Assembly: GCA_015486475.1 (NCBI GenBank)
Contig: WFRO01000230.1
Span: 1 to 14,505, forward strand
Length of the DNA stretch: 14,505 bases
Source: Bacteroidales bacterium
GTDB taxonomy: Bacteria; Bacteroidota; Bacteroidia; Bacteroidales; VadinHA17
Direction of reading: 5' to 3'
Shown: piece by piece, positions 5,224-11,680 of the stretch
Position numbering within the stretch: the stretch's first letter is position 1
Layout: every line of letters starts with the position of its first letter
The notes under the pieces: generated by a model
What the model saw: the letters and a program-made list of their open reading frames with translations, nothing else
Told to the model about the DNA's origin: nothing
Databases searched by the model: none
Made by a program: the position numbers and the translations under genes

Positions 5224-6423
5224 ATGAACGACCGTGATCGTCTTTTTAACCGGCATGTCGCTCAGACATCGCCGGATCCTTTATATATAAAAGCAGCCTC
5301 TGCCGAAGGTGCATGGATCACCGACGACGAGGGGCGGCGTTATCTGGACTTCGTTGCCGGCATCTCCGTCAGCAACCTGGGTCACGGTCATCCGGCCATC
5401 AAAGAGGCCATCCGCCGGCAGACGGACAAGTACCTCCACCTGATGGTCTACGGTGAATTTGAACAGGAGCCCCAGACAGCATACGCTGCTGCGCTGGCCT
5501 CCCGTCTCCCTGACTCTCTGAGTGTTGTGTATTTTGTCACCTCGGGCAGCGAAGCGATCGAAGGAGCCCTGAAGGTGGCCCGCCGTTATACCGGCCGCTA
5601 TGATGTGATCACCTTCAACAATGCTTATCACGGCGGTACGGCCGGGGCGTTGAGCGTCATGGGCAGCGACCGTCTCACGCGGGCCTACCGACCCCTGGTG
5701 CCGGGGGTGAAGAGGATCGGTTTCAACGACCCTGCCGGCCTGGAGCTGATCACTCCCCGGACCGCCTGTGTCCTTGTAGAACCGGTGCAGGGCGAGGCCG
5801 GGGTGATCCTGCCCGCCACGGGCTATCTGGAGGCCCTCCGGCAACGGTGTGACGAAACAGGCACTCTCCTCCTTTTCGACGAGGTGCAGACAGGCTTCGG
5901 CCGCGTGGGCGAACTCTTCGCCTTTCAGAAATACGGCATCACCCCCGACATACTCATCCTGGCCAAAGCCATGGGAGGAGGCCTGCCCCTGGGCGCTTTC
6001 ATCGCCTCGCCGGCGATCATGGAGACGCTCACCCACCACCCCGAGCTGGGCCACATCACCACGTTCGGCGGCCATCCCCTCTCCTGCGCCGCAGGACTGG
6101 CAGCGTGGGAGTACCTGCTCTCCTCGGAGATCCTGAAGACCCTGCCGGAAAAAGAAAAGATCATCCGCGGGAAGATGAAACATCCCCTCATCCGGGAGAC
6201 GCGCGGCACCGGCCTGCTCTTTGCCATCGACCTGACCGACCCCGCCCTCGCCGACCGGACCGTACGCCTGGCCAAAGAAAAAGGAGTGATCAGCGACTGG
6301 TTCCTCTTCCGCGACGAGGCTTTCCGCATCTCCCCGCCCCTGACGATCACCCGCGAAGAACTGGAAAAAGGATGCGACCTGCTACTGGAAACGCTGGAAG
6401 AAGTGAGGAAGGATGAACGATGA
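5224..6423 (+). CDS. Class III (acetylornithine/GABA-type) aminotransferase
   Basis: A 399-residue PLP enzyme that moves an amino group from an omega-amine donor to a keto acid. Fold-type I motifs are complete: SGSEA (107-111) for the PLP phosphate, AYHGG (134-138), EPVQGEAGV (186-194), LLFDEVQTGFGR (216-227) with Asp219 stacking on PLP, and ILAKAMGGGLPLGAF with the Schiff-base Lys248. TTFGGHPL (279-286) completes the second PLP-phosphate site. FRISPPL (367-373) carries the likely substrate-carboxylate Arg368. Length fits the ArgD/GabT group, but no arginine or GABA genes lie nearby, so the exact substrate is open. It starts 11 bp after the LytTR regulator. Confidence 0.9.
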   Translation: MNDRDRLFNRHVAQTSPDPLYIKAASAEGAWITDDEGRRYLDFVAGISVSNLGHGHPAIKEAIRRQTDKYLHLMVYGEFEQEPQTAYAAALASRLPDSLSVVYFVTSGSEAIEGALKVARRYTGRYDVITFNNAYHGGTAGALSVMGSDRLTRAYRPLVPGVKRIGFNDPAGLELITPRTACVLVEPVQGEAGVILPATGYLEALRQRCDETGTLLLFDEVQTGFGRVGELFAFQKYGITPDILILAKAMGGGLPLGAFIASPAIMETLTHHPELGHITTFGGHPLSCAAGLAAWEYLLSSEILKTLPEKEKIIRGKMKHPLIRETRGTGLLFAIDLTDPALADRTVRLAKEKGVISDWFLFRDEAFRISPPLTITREELEKGCDLLLETLEEVRKDER

Positions 6424-6432
6424 AGGATGATT

Positions 6433-6446
6433 GATGAACGACGAAC
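6433..6446 (+). repeat. GATGAACGACGAAC word shared with 13582-13595
   Basis: Two heptamers GATGAAC-GACGAAC. The exact 14-mer reappears on the minus strand at 13595-13582, also between two genes transcribed in that direction. Confidence 0.8.
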
Positions 6447-6451
6447 CAAAA

Positions 6452-6521
6452 ATCAAGAACCAGGAATCAAGAGGCAAGAGCCAAGAGCCAAGAGGCAAGA
6501 GCAATGAGAGATGAGCGATGA
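6452..6521 (+). repeat. 7-nt tandem array, ten units (GCCAAGA type)
   Basis: Ten heptamers, all ending GA, in exact register: ATCAAGA, ACCAGGA, ATCAAGA, GGCAAGA, GCCAAGA, GCCAAGA, GGCAAGA, GCAATGA, GAGATGA, GCGATGA. It abuts the 33-nt repeat pair directly. Confidence 0.92.
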
Positions 6522-6522
6522 G

Positions 6523-6587
6523 TCCTTCGATACGCCTGCGGCTACTCAGGAACCGTCCTTCGATACGCCTTAGGCTACTCAGGAACC
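6523..6587 (+). repeat. 33-nt repeat, copies 2 and 3 in tandem
   Basis: Two units of period 33 (6523-6554 and 6556-6587), each TCCTTCGATACGCCT, two variable bases, then GGCTACTCAGGAACC. They differ from each other and from copy 1 (1975-2006) only at the two central bases: GC, TA and TC. Confidence 0.92.
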
Positions 6588-6632
6588 GGTGTTGAGTAGG
6601 GAGTAAGGATGATGCGATAAAGCGATAAAGCT

Positions 6633-6688
6633 GAACCTGGAACCTGGAACCTGGAACCTGGAACCTGGAACTTGGAACTTGGAACTCT
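6633..6688 (+). repeat. 7-nt tandem array, eight units (GAACCTG)
   Basis: Five GAACCTG, two GAACTTG and a GAACTCT, in exact register. It runs into TAGGCACTCCACAC, a word also found at 2252 and 4146. The remainder of the 6424-6778 spacer holds further loose heptamers (AGCATAG twice near 6728) and no gene. Confidence 0.92.
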
Positions 6689-6778
6689 AGGCACTCCACA
6701 CTTCTTTAAGGGTGCAGGGTAGATCATCAGCATAGAGCATAGAGTAAAGAGCGATGGATAGAAAAAAGAACTGAAATA

Positions 6779-7609
6779 ATGGCAGGGAAATACAAGATAA
6801 CCTTACTTATACTCATCCTGCTGGCCGGGATCGGGGGGCCGGCGGGAAAGATCATGGCACAACCCGGACTGCCTGCGGCCGAGCTGCAGATCGCAAAGCT
6901 TTATCTGCAGATCAGGAACACCCCCGATGATCACCGGAAAAACACCCTCAACGACTCGGTGCGGATCCTTTTCAGACAGATACTGCCCGTAAAGGAAGCC
7001 TTCCTGTATCCTTTCGACTCACTGAGATATACCGGCAGACTTTATGCTCCCGACAGCAGCTTCCGGATCATCAACTGGAACCTGGCCTTCTCCGACGGCA
7101 CGTATGGGTACTATGGCTTTATCTGCCGGAAGGACGGCAGGGTCACCGAGCTACACGACCGCGGGCGGGAGATCCCCCGGCCGGAGACCGCCGTGCTCAC
7201 CCCCGCCAACTGGTATGGCGCCCTCTACTACCGGATCCTGGAGAACAGATGGAAGAAAAGCACCTATTACACCGTGCTGGGGATCGACCTGCACAACTCC
7301 CTGACCACCCGCAAGGTGATCGACGTTATCACCTTTGACAAAACGGGACAGGTCCGTTTCGGGGCTCCCCTCTTTGACATGGGCGACAGCACGCTCACAC
7401 GTATCATCTTCGAATTCAACGCGCAGATATCCATGCTACTTCACTATGACAAAGAGATGGAAATGATCATCTTCGACCATCTCTCCCCCTCCCGCCCCGA
7501 ATACCAGGGGATGTACCAGTTCTACGGTCCCGATTCCTCTTATGACGGTTTTTTCTTTTACAAAGGAAAGTGGCGCCTCCGGCAGGACCTGGATGTGCGT
7601 AACCGGTAA
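6779..7609 (+). CDS. Exported protein of unknown function, conserved-looking in Bacteroidetes
   Basis: A 276-residue protein with a clear signal peptide: basic start MAGKYK, a hydrophobic core to about residue 20, and a cleavage site near IMAQ (25-28). The mature part is a mixed alpha/beta soluble domain rich in Tyr, Phe and Asp. It shows TYYTVLGID, KVIDVITFDKTGQVRFGAP, IIFEFNA and a repeated YGPDSSYDGFFFYKGKWRLR end. I recognise this general pattern from uncharacterised secreted Bacteroidetes proteins but can name no family or activity. No lipobox Cys and no C-terminal sorting domain are seen, so a periplasmic location is likely. It stands alone, 355 bp after the aminotransferase, without a clear promoter in the repeat-filled spacer. 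Confidence 0.82.
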   Translation: MAGKYKITLLILILLAGIGGPAGKIMAQPGLPAAELQIAKLYLQIRNTPDDHRKNTLNDSVRILFRQILPVKEAFLYPFDSLRYTGRLYAPDSSFRIINWNLAFSDGTYGYYGFICRKDGRVTELHDRGREIPRPETAVLTPANWYGALYYRILENRWKKSTYYTVLGIDLHNSLTTRKVIDVITFDKTGQVRFGAPLFDMGDSTLTRIIFEFNAQISMLLHYDKEMEMIIFDHLSPSRPEYQGMYQFYGPDSSYDGFFFYKGKWRLRQDLDVRNR

Positions 7610-7624
7610 TAGCGTACGGTCAAC

Positions 7625-7769
7625 TTTAAAATAGCCTGCCCGCCCCCCTGACCCCTGGCGCCTTCGCTTTGCTACGGCCCCCAAGGAAGGGGGAACCCTT
7701 ACCCACGCTGGCTATTGATTTGTGGGCGGACTTCCCCTTTAGGGGACCGAGGGGGCGCGTGGGATTAAA
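7625..7769. repeat. 145-bp GC-rich palindromic element, possibly MITE-like
   Basis: The ends are imperfect inverted repeats: TTTAA with a C-rich arm GCCCGCCCCCCTGACCCC on the left, and GGGGACCGAGGGGGCGC with TTAAA on the right. Inside are two hairpins, CCCCC-AAGGAA-GGGGG (7678-7693) and CCCCT-TT-AGGGG (7734-7745), and the dyad AATAGCC...GGCTATT. It fills most of the gap between the two plus-strand genes and has no coding capacity. Confidence 0.45.
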
Positions 7770-7866
7770 TGTACGTTAGATGCGTTAAAATCGAATTGGC
7801 ATGTCACCAGCTTTTTTGCGGAAAGCAGAAAATTGGTTAACTTGTTCTCTTCAAACAAGGGCAACC

Positions 7867-8409
7867 ATGACAATTAAAAAAAAGACCAAAGCAACAGCCT
7901 ATATTTATCTCATTGACGAGCTGAAGCATTACTATGAAGATATCCTGGAGGAGTACAGCAATCCGGAGAAATACCTTACAAAAGCCTATACTTCCGAGCA
8001 CCGTTTTTTCGCGGATCTGGAAAAGGACCTGCCTCCCCTGACCGTGCCCCGCATCCTTATATATGTTGCCAACCGTCATCTGACAGCAGAAGAGCCCATC
8101 AAGGATGTGTTGCGGTTCCTCGACCGTCTTTATGCGATCTCACCGGGTTTTGAGGTGATCGTCATCACCTCGCAAAAGATCGAGAGCACCGATCACCGCC
8201 TGCGGGAAAGGGGTGTGGTAGCTCTGATCCCGGATAATGAGAATGCCATGTTGCGTATTGACAACCTGGTCAAGGGCAGCATCAGCCGTCACACCATCCG
8301 GGTGAAGCACAAAGCCGCCTCCCGGTCGATACACTTCATGGGCCTTTACCTCTTGCTGGTACTGATCTTCGCGGTCGTGGCCTGGTTCCTCTTCCCGGAA
8401 TATTTCTGA
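7867..8409 (+). CDS. Membrane-anchored receiver-like protein lacking the phospho-acceptor
   Basis: A 180-residue protein with a soluble N-terminal domain (about 10-140) and one C-terminal membrane helix (about 157-176, MGLYLLLVLIFAVVAWFLF), ending in the cytosol-facing N-in, C-out sense. The soluble part has the strand order of a CheY-like receiver: AYIYLIDE, PRILIYVANR, FEVIVITSQ and VVALIPDNE. The alignment positions of the catalytic Asp (LDYLF in the regulator at 9229-9627) and Lys (IIKDSS) are not conserved here (YVANR and IPDNE), so it should not be phosphorylated normally. The ATG at 7867 is preferred to 7801 because AAGGG lies 6 bp before it and the upstream 22 residues look unlike the rest. 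It converges with the permease gene, 5 bp away. The fold call is by eye. Confidence 0.7.
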   Translation: MTIKKKTKATAYIYLIDELKHYYEDILEEYSNPEKYLTKAYTSEHRFFADLEKDLPPLTVPRILIYVANRHLTAEEPIKDVLRFLDRLYAISPGFEVIVITSQKIESTDHRLRERGVVALIPDNENAMLRIDNLVKGSISRHTIRVKHKAASRSIHFMGLYLLLVLIFAVVAWFLFPEYF

Positions 8410-8414
8410 TCTGC

Positions 8415-9191
8415 TTACCCCGCCAGCCCGGCCAGCCAGTCGGTGAGACCGGTAAGCTTGGCCGCCGAGATAAAGAGTGCCAGGAGGAGGATGATCCGCA
8501 CAAAACGGGGTCCCCAGCTCACGGCCACACGCGTACCCAGCCAGGCACCCGTCATATTGCCCACAGCCAGTACCAGCCCCAGCACATAGTTCACCTGATG
8601 GTAATACATGAAGAAGGCCAGGGCCAGGGGGGTATAGAGCAGGATGATGAACACCTTTAGGGCATTGGCCTTCACCAGGTCAGCGCCGGCGCCGATCACC
8701 AGTCCTGCCAGCAGGAAAAAGCCTACCCCCGCCTGGATGAACCCGCCGTAGATACCGATAAAAAAGAAAAGGATGACCAGAAAGACCTTGCGCCGGCGCG
8801 TGAGCTCTGTCTCTTTGCCCTGAAGCCAGCGATTGGGCTTGTAAATGATCAGGAAGAACATGATCACCAGCAGGACGCCGATGGTCTTGCGCATCACCTC
8901 CTCGTTGAGATGGACGGCGATGCGTGCTCCCACGACGGCGCCGGCGACGGCCGGCAGGGCGAAGAGCAGGCCCTCGCGGTAGGAAAGCACTTTTTTCTGG
9001 CGGAAGCCCCCGACGCTCACCACGTTCTGCAGCAGGATGGCTATGCGGTTGGTGCCGTTGGCCACATTGGCGGGGAGGCCCAGGAACATCAAAAAAGGAA
9101 GGGTGAGCAAAGAACCGCTGCCGGCCAGCGTGTTGATAAAACCTGCCAGAAGACCTACACCTATGACTGCGGGATACAAATACCACTCCAT
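8415..9191 (-). CDS. TauE/SafE-family membrane permease
   Basis: A 258-residue integral membrane protein with about eight hydrophobic helices in two halves. Family motifs are present: GFINTLAGSGSLLTLP (17-32) with the following GLPANVANGTNR, and the second-half GIYGGFIQAGVGFFLL, NALKVFI and GNMTGAWLG. The family exports sulfite, sulfoacetate and other small organic anions across the inner membrane; the substrate cannot be told here. The charged loop KETELTRRRK lies in the centre, as expected for the cytosolic link between repeats. It follows the single-domain response regulator by 37 bp on the same strand, so the two are probably one transcript. Length is normal for the group. Confidence 0.9.
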   Translation of the reverse strand: MEWYLYPAVIGVGLLAGFINTLAGSGSLLTLPFLMFLGLPANVANGTNRIAILLQNVVSVGGFRQKKVLSYREGLLFALPAVAGAVVGARIAVHLNEEVMRKTIGVLLVIMFFLIIYKPNRWLQGKETELTRRRKVFLVILFFFIGIYGGFIQAGVGFFLLAGLVIGAGADLVKANALKVFIILLYTPLALAFFMYYHQVNYVLGLVLAVGNMTGAWLGTRVAVSWGPRFVRIILLLALFISAAKLTGLTDWLAGLAG

Positions 9192-9228
9192 CCGACCGGC
9201 TGTGTATAAAATGAGGGCTGTCCGGAGA

Positions 9229-9627
9229 TCATTCTACCGGCTCAAGGATATCTTTGACCGACTCAAGCAGGTTACGCGTCAGGGAACTGTCTTTGATGAT
9301 GTAGTCGTTCATCCCGAGGCGTGCCAGCTCAAGCACCACGCCCCCGCTGTCCTGTCCCGAGAGCATGATCACCGGCATGGAAGGGAACTTCTCCCGGATC
9401 GTGTTGAAGACCTCCTTGCCGTTCATCACCTCTTTCTCGCGGTTGGCAAAGAGATAGTCCAGCACGATCAGATCGGGCACCTCCTCATCCAGCGCCTTGA
9501 GGCACTCCTCCCCGTACTCGAACAGACGTACCCGGTACCCCTCCTTCTCCAGGCTTTTCTCCACCAGTTTCAGGATGAACGGGTCATCATCAACTACATA
9601 GATAAGCTTTTCTTTCTCCATCGGCAT
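9229..9627 (-). CDS. Single-domain response regulator (CheY-like receiver)
   Basis: A 132-residue stand-alone receiver with no output domain. Key residues are present: acidic pocket Asp13-Asp15 in YVVDDD, phospho-acceptor Asp57 in LIVLDYLF, Ser90 in VIMLSGQDS, and Lys112 in YIIKDSS. An unusual feature is the insertion after Asp57, FANREKEVMNG, which lengthens the beta3-alpha3 loop. It may act through protein contact, as CheY or Spo0F do. Met3 (base 9621) is an equally possible start. A candidate promoter (TTG - 20 bp - TATTTTTA, 9671-9641) precedes it. The TauE-like permease gene lies 37 bp downstream, and GlyA ends 97 bp upstream. No histidine kinase lies within the window. Confidence 0.9.
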   Translation of the reverse strand: MPMEKEKLIYVVDDDPFILKLVEKSLEKEGYRVRLFEYGEECLKALDEEVPDLIVLDYLFANREKEVMNGKEVFNTIREKFPSMPVIMLSGQDSGGVVLELARLGMNDYIIKDSSLTRNLLESVKDILEPVE

Positions 9628-9724
9628 CGTTTGTTATGCCTAAAAATAATACAATCCTGCCAAATAAACAACTTCCTCTTCGATCCGGCAGGCCGGTTTT
9701 TGACAAACCGCCCCTTCGCTGCCG

Positions 9725-11005
9725 TCAACCGTTAAAAAGCGGACGGCCGGACATCATCCCGTTCACCTCTTTCTTCACCTGCGCGATCACATTTTCATCT
9801 TCAATGTTCATAATGATACGGTCGATCATCTCCACGATGGTGATCATATCCTCCTCTTTCAGTCCGCGGGTGGTAACGGCGGGTGTGCCGACACGCAGGC
9901 CGGAGGTCTGGAAAGGTGACCGGGAATCGAACGGCACCATGTTCTTGTTCACGGTGATATCCGCCCTCACCAGGGTATTTTCCACCAGTTTCCCTGTGAT
10001 CTCAGGCACTTTGGTGCGCAGATCTATGAGCAGGGAATGGTTGTCGGTCCCTCCGGAGATCACCTTGTACCCTTTTTTGACGAACTCTTCTGCCATAACG
10101 CGTGCGTTGTCCTGCACCTGCTTCTGATACACTTTGAATTCGGGCTGCAGCGCCTCCCAAAAGGCGACGGCCTTGGCCGCAATGATATGCTCCAGCGGCC
10201 CTCCCTGGATGCCGGGGAAGACGGCTGAATTGAGGAGAGAGGACATCTTCCGCACCACTCCTTTTTTGGTGGTCTTTCCCCAGGGGTTGTCAAAATCTTT
10301 TCCCATCAGGATGATCCCGCCGCGGGGCCCGCGCAGGGTCTTGTGGGTGGTGGAGGTGACGATATGGGCATATTCCAGTGGGTTGTCCAGCAGTCCTGCA
10401 GCGATGAGGCCGGCGGGATGGGCCATATCGATCATCAGCATAGCGCCCGTCTTGTCGGCGATCTCCCGCATACGTTTGTAATCCCATTCGCGCGAATAGG
10501 CAGAAGCCCCTCCGATGATCAGCTTCGGTTTCTCGCGCAGGGCGATCTCTTCCATGGCATCGTAATCCACCCGGCCGGTATCAGGATCAACGCCATAGGC
10601 CACCGGACGGTACAGGATACCGGACGAGTTGACGGGCGAGCCGTGCGACAGATGGCCGCCGTGGGAAAGGTCCAGCCCCAGAAAGGTATCGCCCGGCCTG
10701 AGCACGGTCAGCAGCACGGCCATATTGGCCTGGGCACCGGAGTGAGGCTGCACATTCACATATTCGGCATTGTAGAGCTCTTTCAGACGGTCGATGGCCA
10801 GCTGCTCGCTCTCGTCAACCACCTCGCAGCCCCCGTAATAACGGTGGCCCGGATAACCTTCTGCATACTTGTTGGTCAGCACCGACCCCATGGCTTCCAG
10901 CACCTGGGGACTGACAAAATTCTCGGAAGCGATCAACTCCAGGCCGTTTTTCTGACGGTCATACTCTTTTTGGATCAGATCGAAAAGTCGGGTGTCTTTT
11001 TTCAC
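9725..11005 (-). CDS. glyA: Serine hydroxymethyltransferase
   Basis: PLP enzyme that converts serine and tetrahydrofolate to glycine and 5,10-methylenetetrahydrofolate, the main source of one-carbon units. The 426-residue protein is complete. Motifs: LIASENFVS (24-32), the YAEGYPGHRYYGG loop (47-59), HSGAQANMAV (88-97), cofactor-contacting Asp193 and His196 in MIDMAHPAG, and the Schiff-base Lys222 in TSTTHKTLRGPRGG. The spacing Asp-His-Lys (3 and 26 residues) equals that of the E. coli enzyme. The stretch KDFDNPWGKTTKKG (236-249) is the longer insertion common in Bacteroidetes. It ends with KEEDMITIVEMIDRI and NGMMSGRPLF. It is divergently arranged with the DUF5684-like gene. Confidence 0.97.
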   Translation of the reverse strand: MKKDTRLFDLIQKEYDRQKNGLELIASENFVSPQVLEAMGSVLTNKYAEGYPGHRYYGGCEVVDESEQLAIDRLKELYNAEYVNVQPHSGAQANMAVLLTVLRPGDTFLGLDLSHGGHLSHGSPVNSSGILYRPVAYGVDPDTGRVDYDAMEEIALREKPKLIIGGASAYSREWDYKRMREIADKTGAMLMIDMAHPAGLIAAGLLDNPLEYAHIVTSTTHKTLRGPRGGIILMGKDFDNPWGKTTKKGVVRKMSSLLNSAVFPGIQGGPLEHIIAAKAVAFWEALQPEFKVYQKQVQDNARVMAEEFVKKGYKVISGGTDNHSLLIDLRTKVPEITGKLVENTLVRADITVNKNMVPFDSRSPFQTSGLRVGTPAVTTRGLKEEDMITIVEMIDRIIMNIEDENVIAQVKKEVNGMMSGRPLFNG

Positions 11006-11030
11006 GATGATAGGATTTTAGGATTTTCTT

Positions 11031-11038
11031 CAAAGGTA
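11031..11038 (-). promoter_or_regulatory. Candidate -7 box of glyA
   Basis: TACCTTTG on minus (11038-11031) matches TAnnTTTG and lies 25 bp before the start codon at 11005. The -33 region is A/T rich without a clear TTTG. Confidence 0.42.
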
Positions 11039-11110
11039 TAAAGGGTTGCGGGGAGAAAAAAATATTTGCTCCATTTTTTATTGCCGGTCTTCGCACACAT
11101 CCCAACCCCC

Positions 11111-11137
11111 AAAAAAAACGGCGTTTCACCGTCGCCG
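11111..11137 (-). terminator. Minus-strand terminator-like hairpin in the glyA upstream region
   Basis: On minus, CGGCG-ACGGTGAAA-CGCCG is followed by TTTTTTTT (11118-11111). The 5-bp GC stem with a U-tract has the form of an intrinsic terminator, but no gene is seen upstream on this strand before 11223, where the neighbour reads the other way. Confidence 0.4.
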
Positions 11138-11160
11138 GCCCGTGTATTCATCAAACATTT

Positions 11161-11192
11161 TTTGAATAGTGATATTTTTTTCCTTAATTCGT
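11161..11192 (+). promoter_or_regulatory. Candidate promoter of the DUF5684-like gene
   Basis: TTTG at 11161-11164, a 20-bp spacer, then TAATTCGT at 11185-11192, a partial match to TAnnTTTG. The start codon follows 30 bp later. Confidence 0.35.
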
Positions 11193-11222
11193 ACTACCAT
11201 TAACCCTTAAAACATCTCAATC

Positions 11223-11612
11223 ATGGATTATTCAGCGGATTTCTCTTCAGATCTCACCGGTATGAGCACCGGCATGATCATTCTGTGGGCGGTGGTCGTG
11301 ATCATCATGATCGCTGCCGAATGGAAAGTTTTCACGAAAGCCGGAAAACCGGGATGGGCCATACTGATCCCCATCTACAACGTCATCGTTTTGTTACAGA
11401 TCGTCGGCCGGCCGATATGGTGGATCCTTTTGTTGCTGATCCCGTTAGTCAACATCGTGATAGGGATCATTGTACTAAGTGATCTCTCGAAGAGTTTTGG
11501 TCACGGGGTGGGGTTCACCCTGGGCCTGATCTTCCTGGGACCTATTTTTATTCTGATCCTGGGCTTTGACAAATCAAAATATGTAGGACCTGCTGCTGCC
11601 CAGGCGGCTTAG
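11223..11612 (+). CDS. Small membrane protein, DUF5684-like
   Basis: A 129-residue protein with three to four hydrophobic segments (about 17-35, 45-62, 66-86 and 96-114). The loop AGKPGWAILIPIYNVIVLLQ followed by GRPIWWILLLLIPLVNIV and FGHGVGFTLGLIFLGPIFIL is the pattern of DUF5684 (often annotated signal peptidase I-associated or simply membrane protein), which recurs in Bacteroidetes. It ends in ILGFDKSKY and a short Ala-rich tail. No activity is known to me for this family. It is monocistronic, with its own promoter candidate, divergent from glyA, and followed by a strong terminator shared with the convergent ClC gene. Confidence 0.85.
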   Translation: MDYSADFSSDLTGMSTGMIILWAVVVIIMIAAEWKVFTKAGKPGWAILIPIYNVIVLLQIVGRPIWWILLLLIPLVNIVIGIIVLSDLSKSFGHGVGFTLGLIFLGPIFILILGFDKSKYVGPAAAQAA

Positions 11613-11630
11613 CAGGATCTTCTCCAAAAG

Positions 11631-11662
11631 AAAAAGCAGGGCCGGTGTCCTGCTTTTTTTTT
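11631..11662. terminator. Bidirectional terminator between convergent genes
   Basis: AAAAAGCAGG, an 8-nt loop, then CCTGCTTTTTTTTT. The stem is 6 GC-rich pairs extended by A-T pairs. T-runs follow on both strands, so it can stop transcripts from the DUF5684-like gene (+) and the ClC gene (-, ending at 11681). Confidence 0.88.
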
Positions 11663-11680
11663 ATCCCGGATTACGCATGT

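Noticed and set aside
5281..6183. 300-residue antisense open frame in the aminotransferase
   Set aside because: Shadow of the aminotransferase, without recognisable motifs.
6382..6699. Minus-strand open frame of 105 residues with repeated SRFQVPG
   Set aside because: It is the GAACCTG heptamer array read as protein; a 7-nt unit gives a 7-residue repeat automatically. It also overlaps the aminotransferase end.
9694..9710. CGGTTT...AAACCG as a terminator of glyA
   Set aside because: The stem is 6 bp and no T-run follows on the minus strand.
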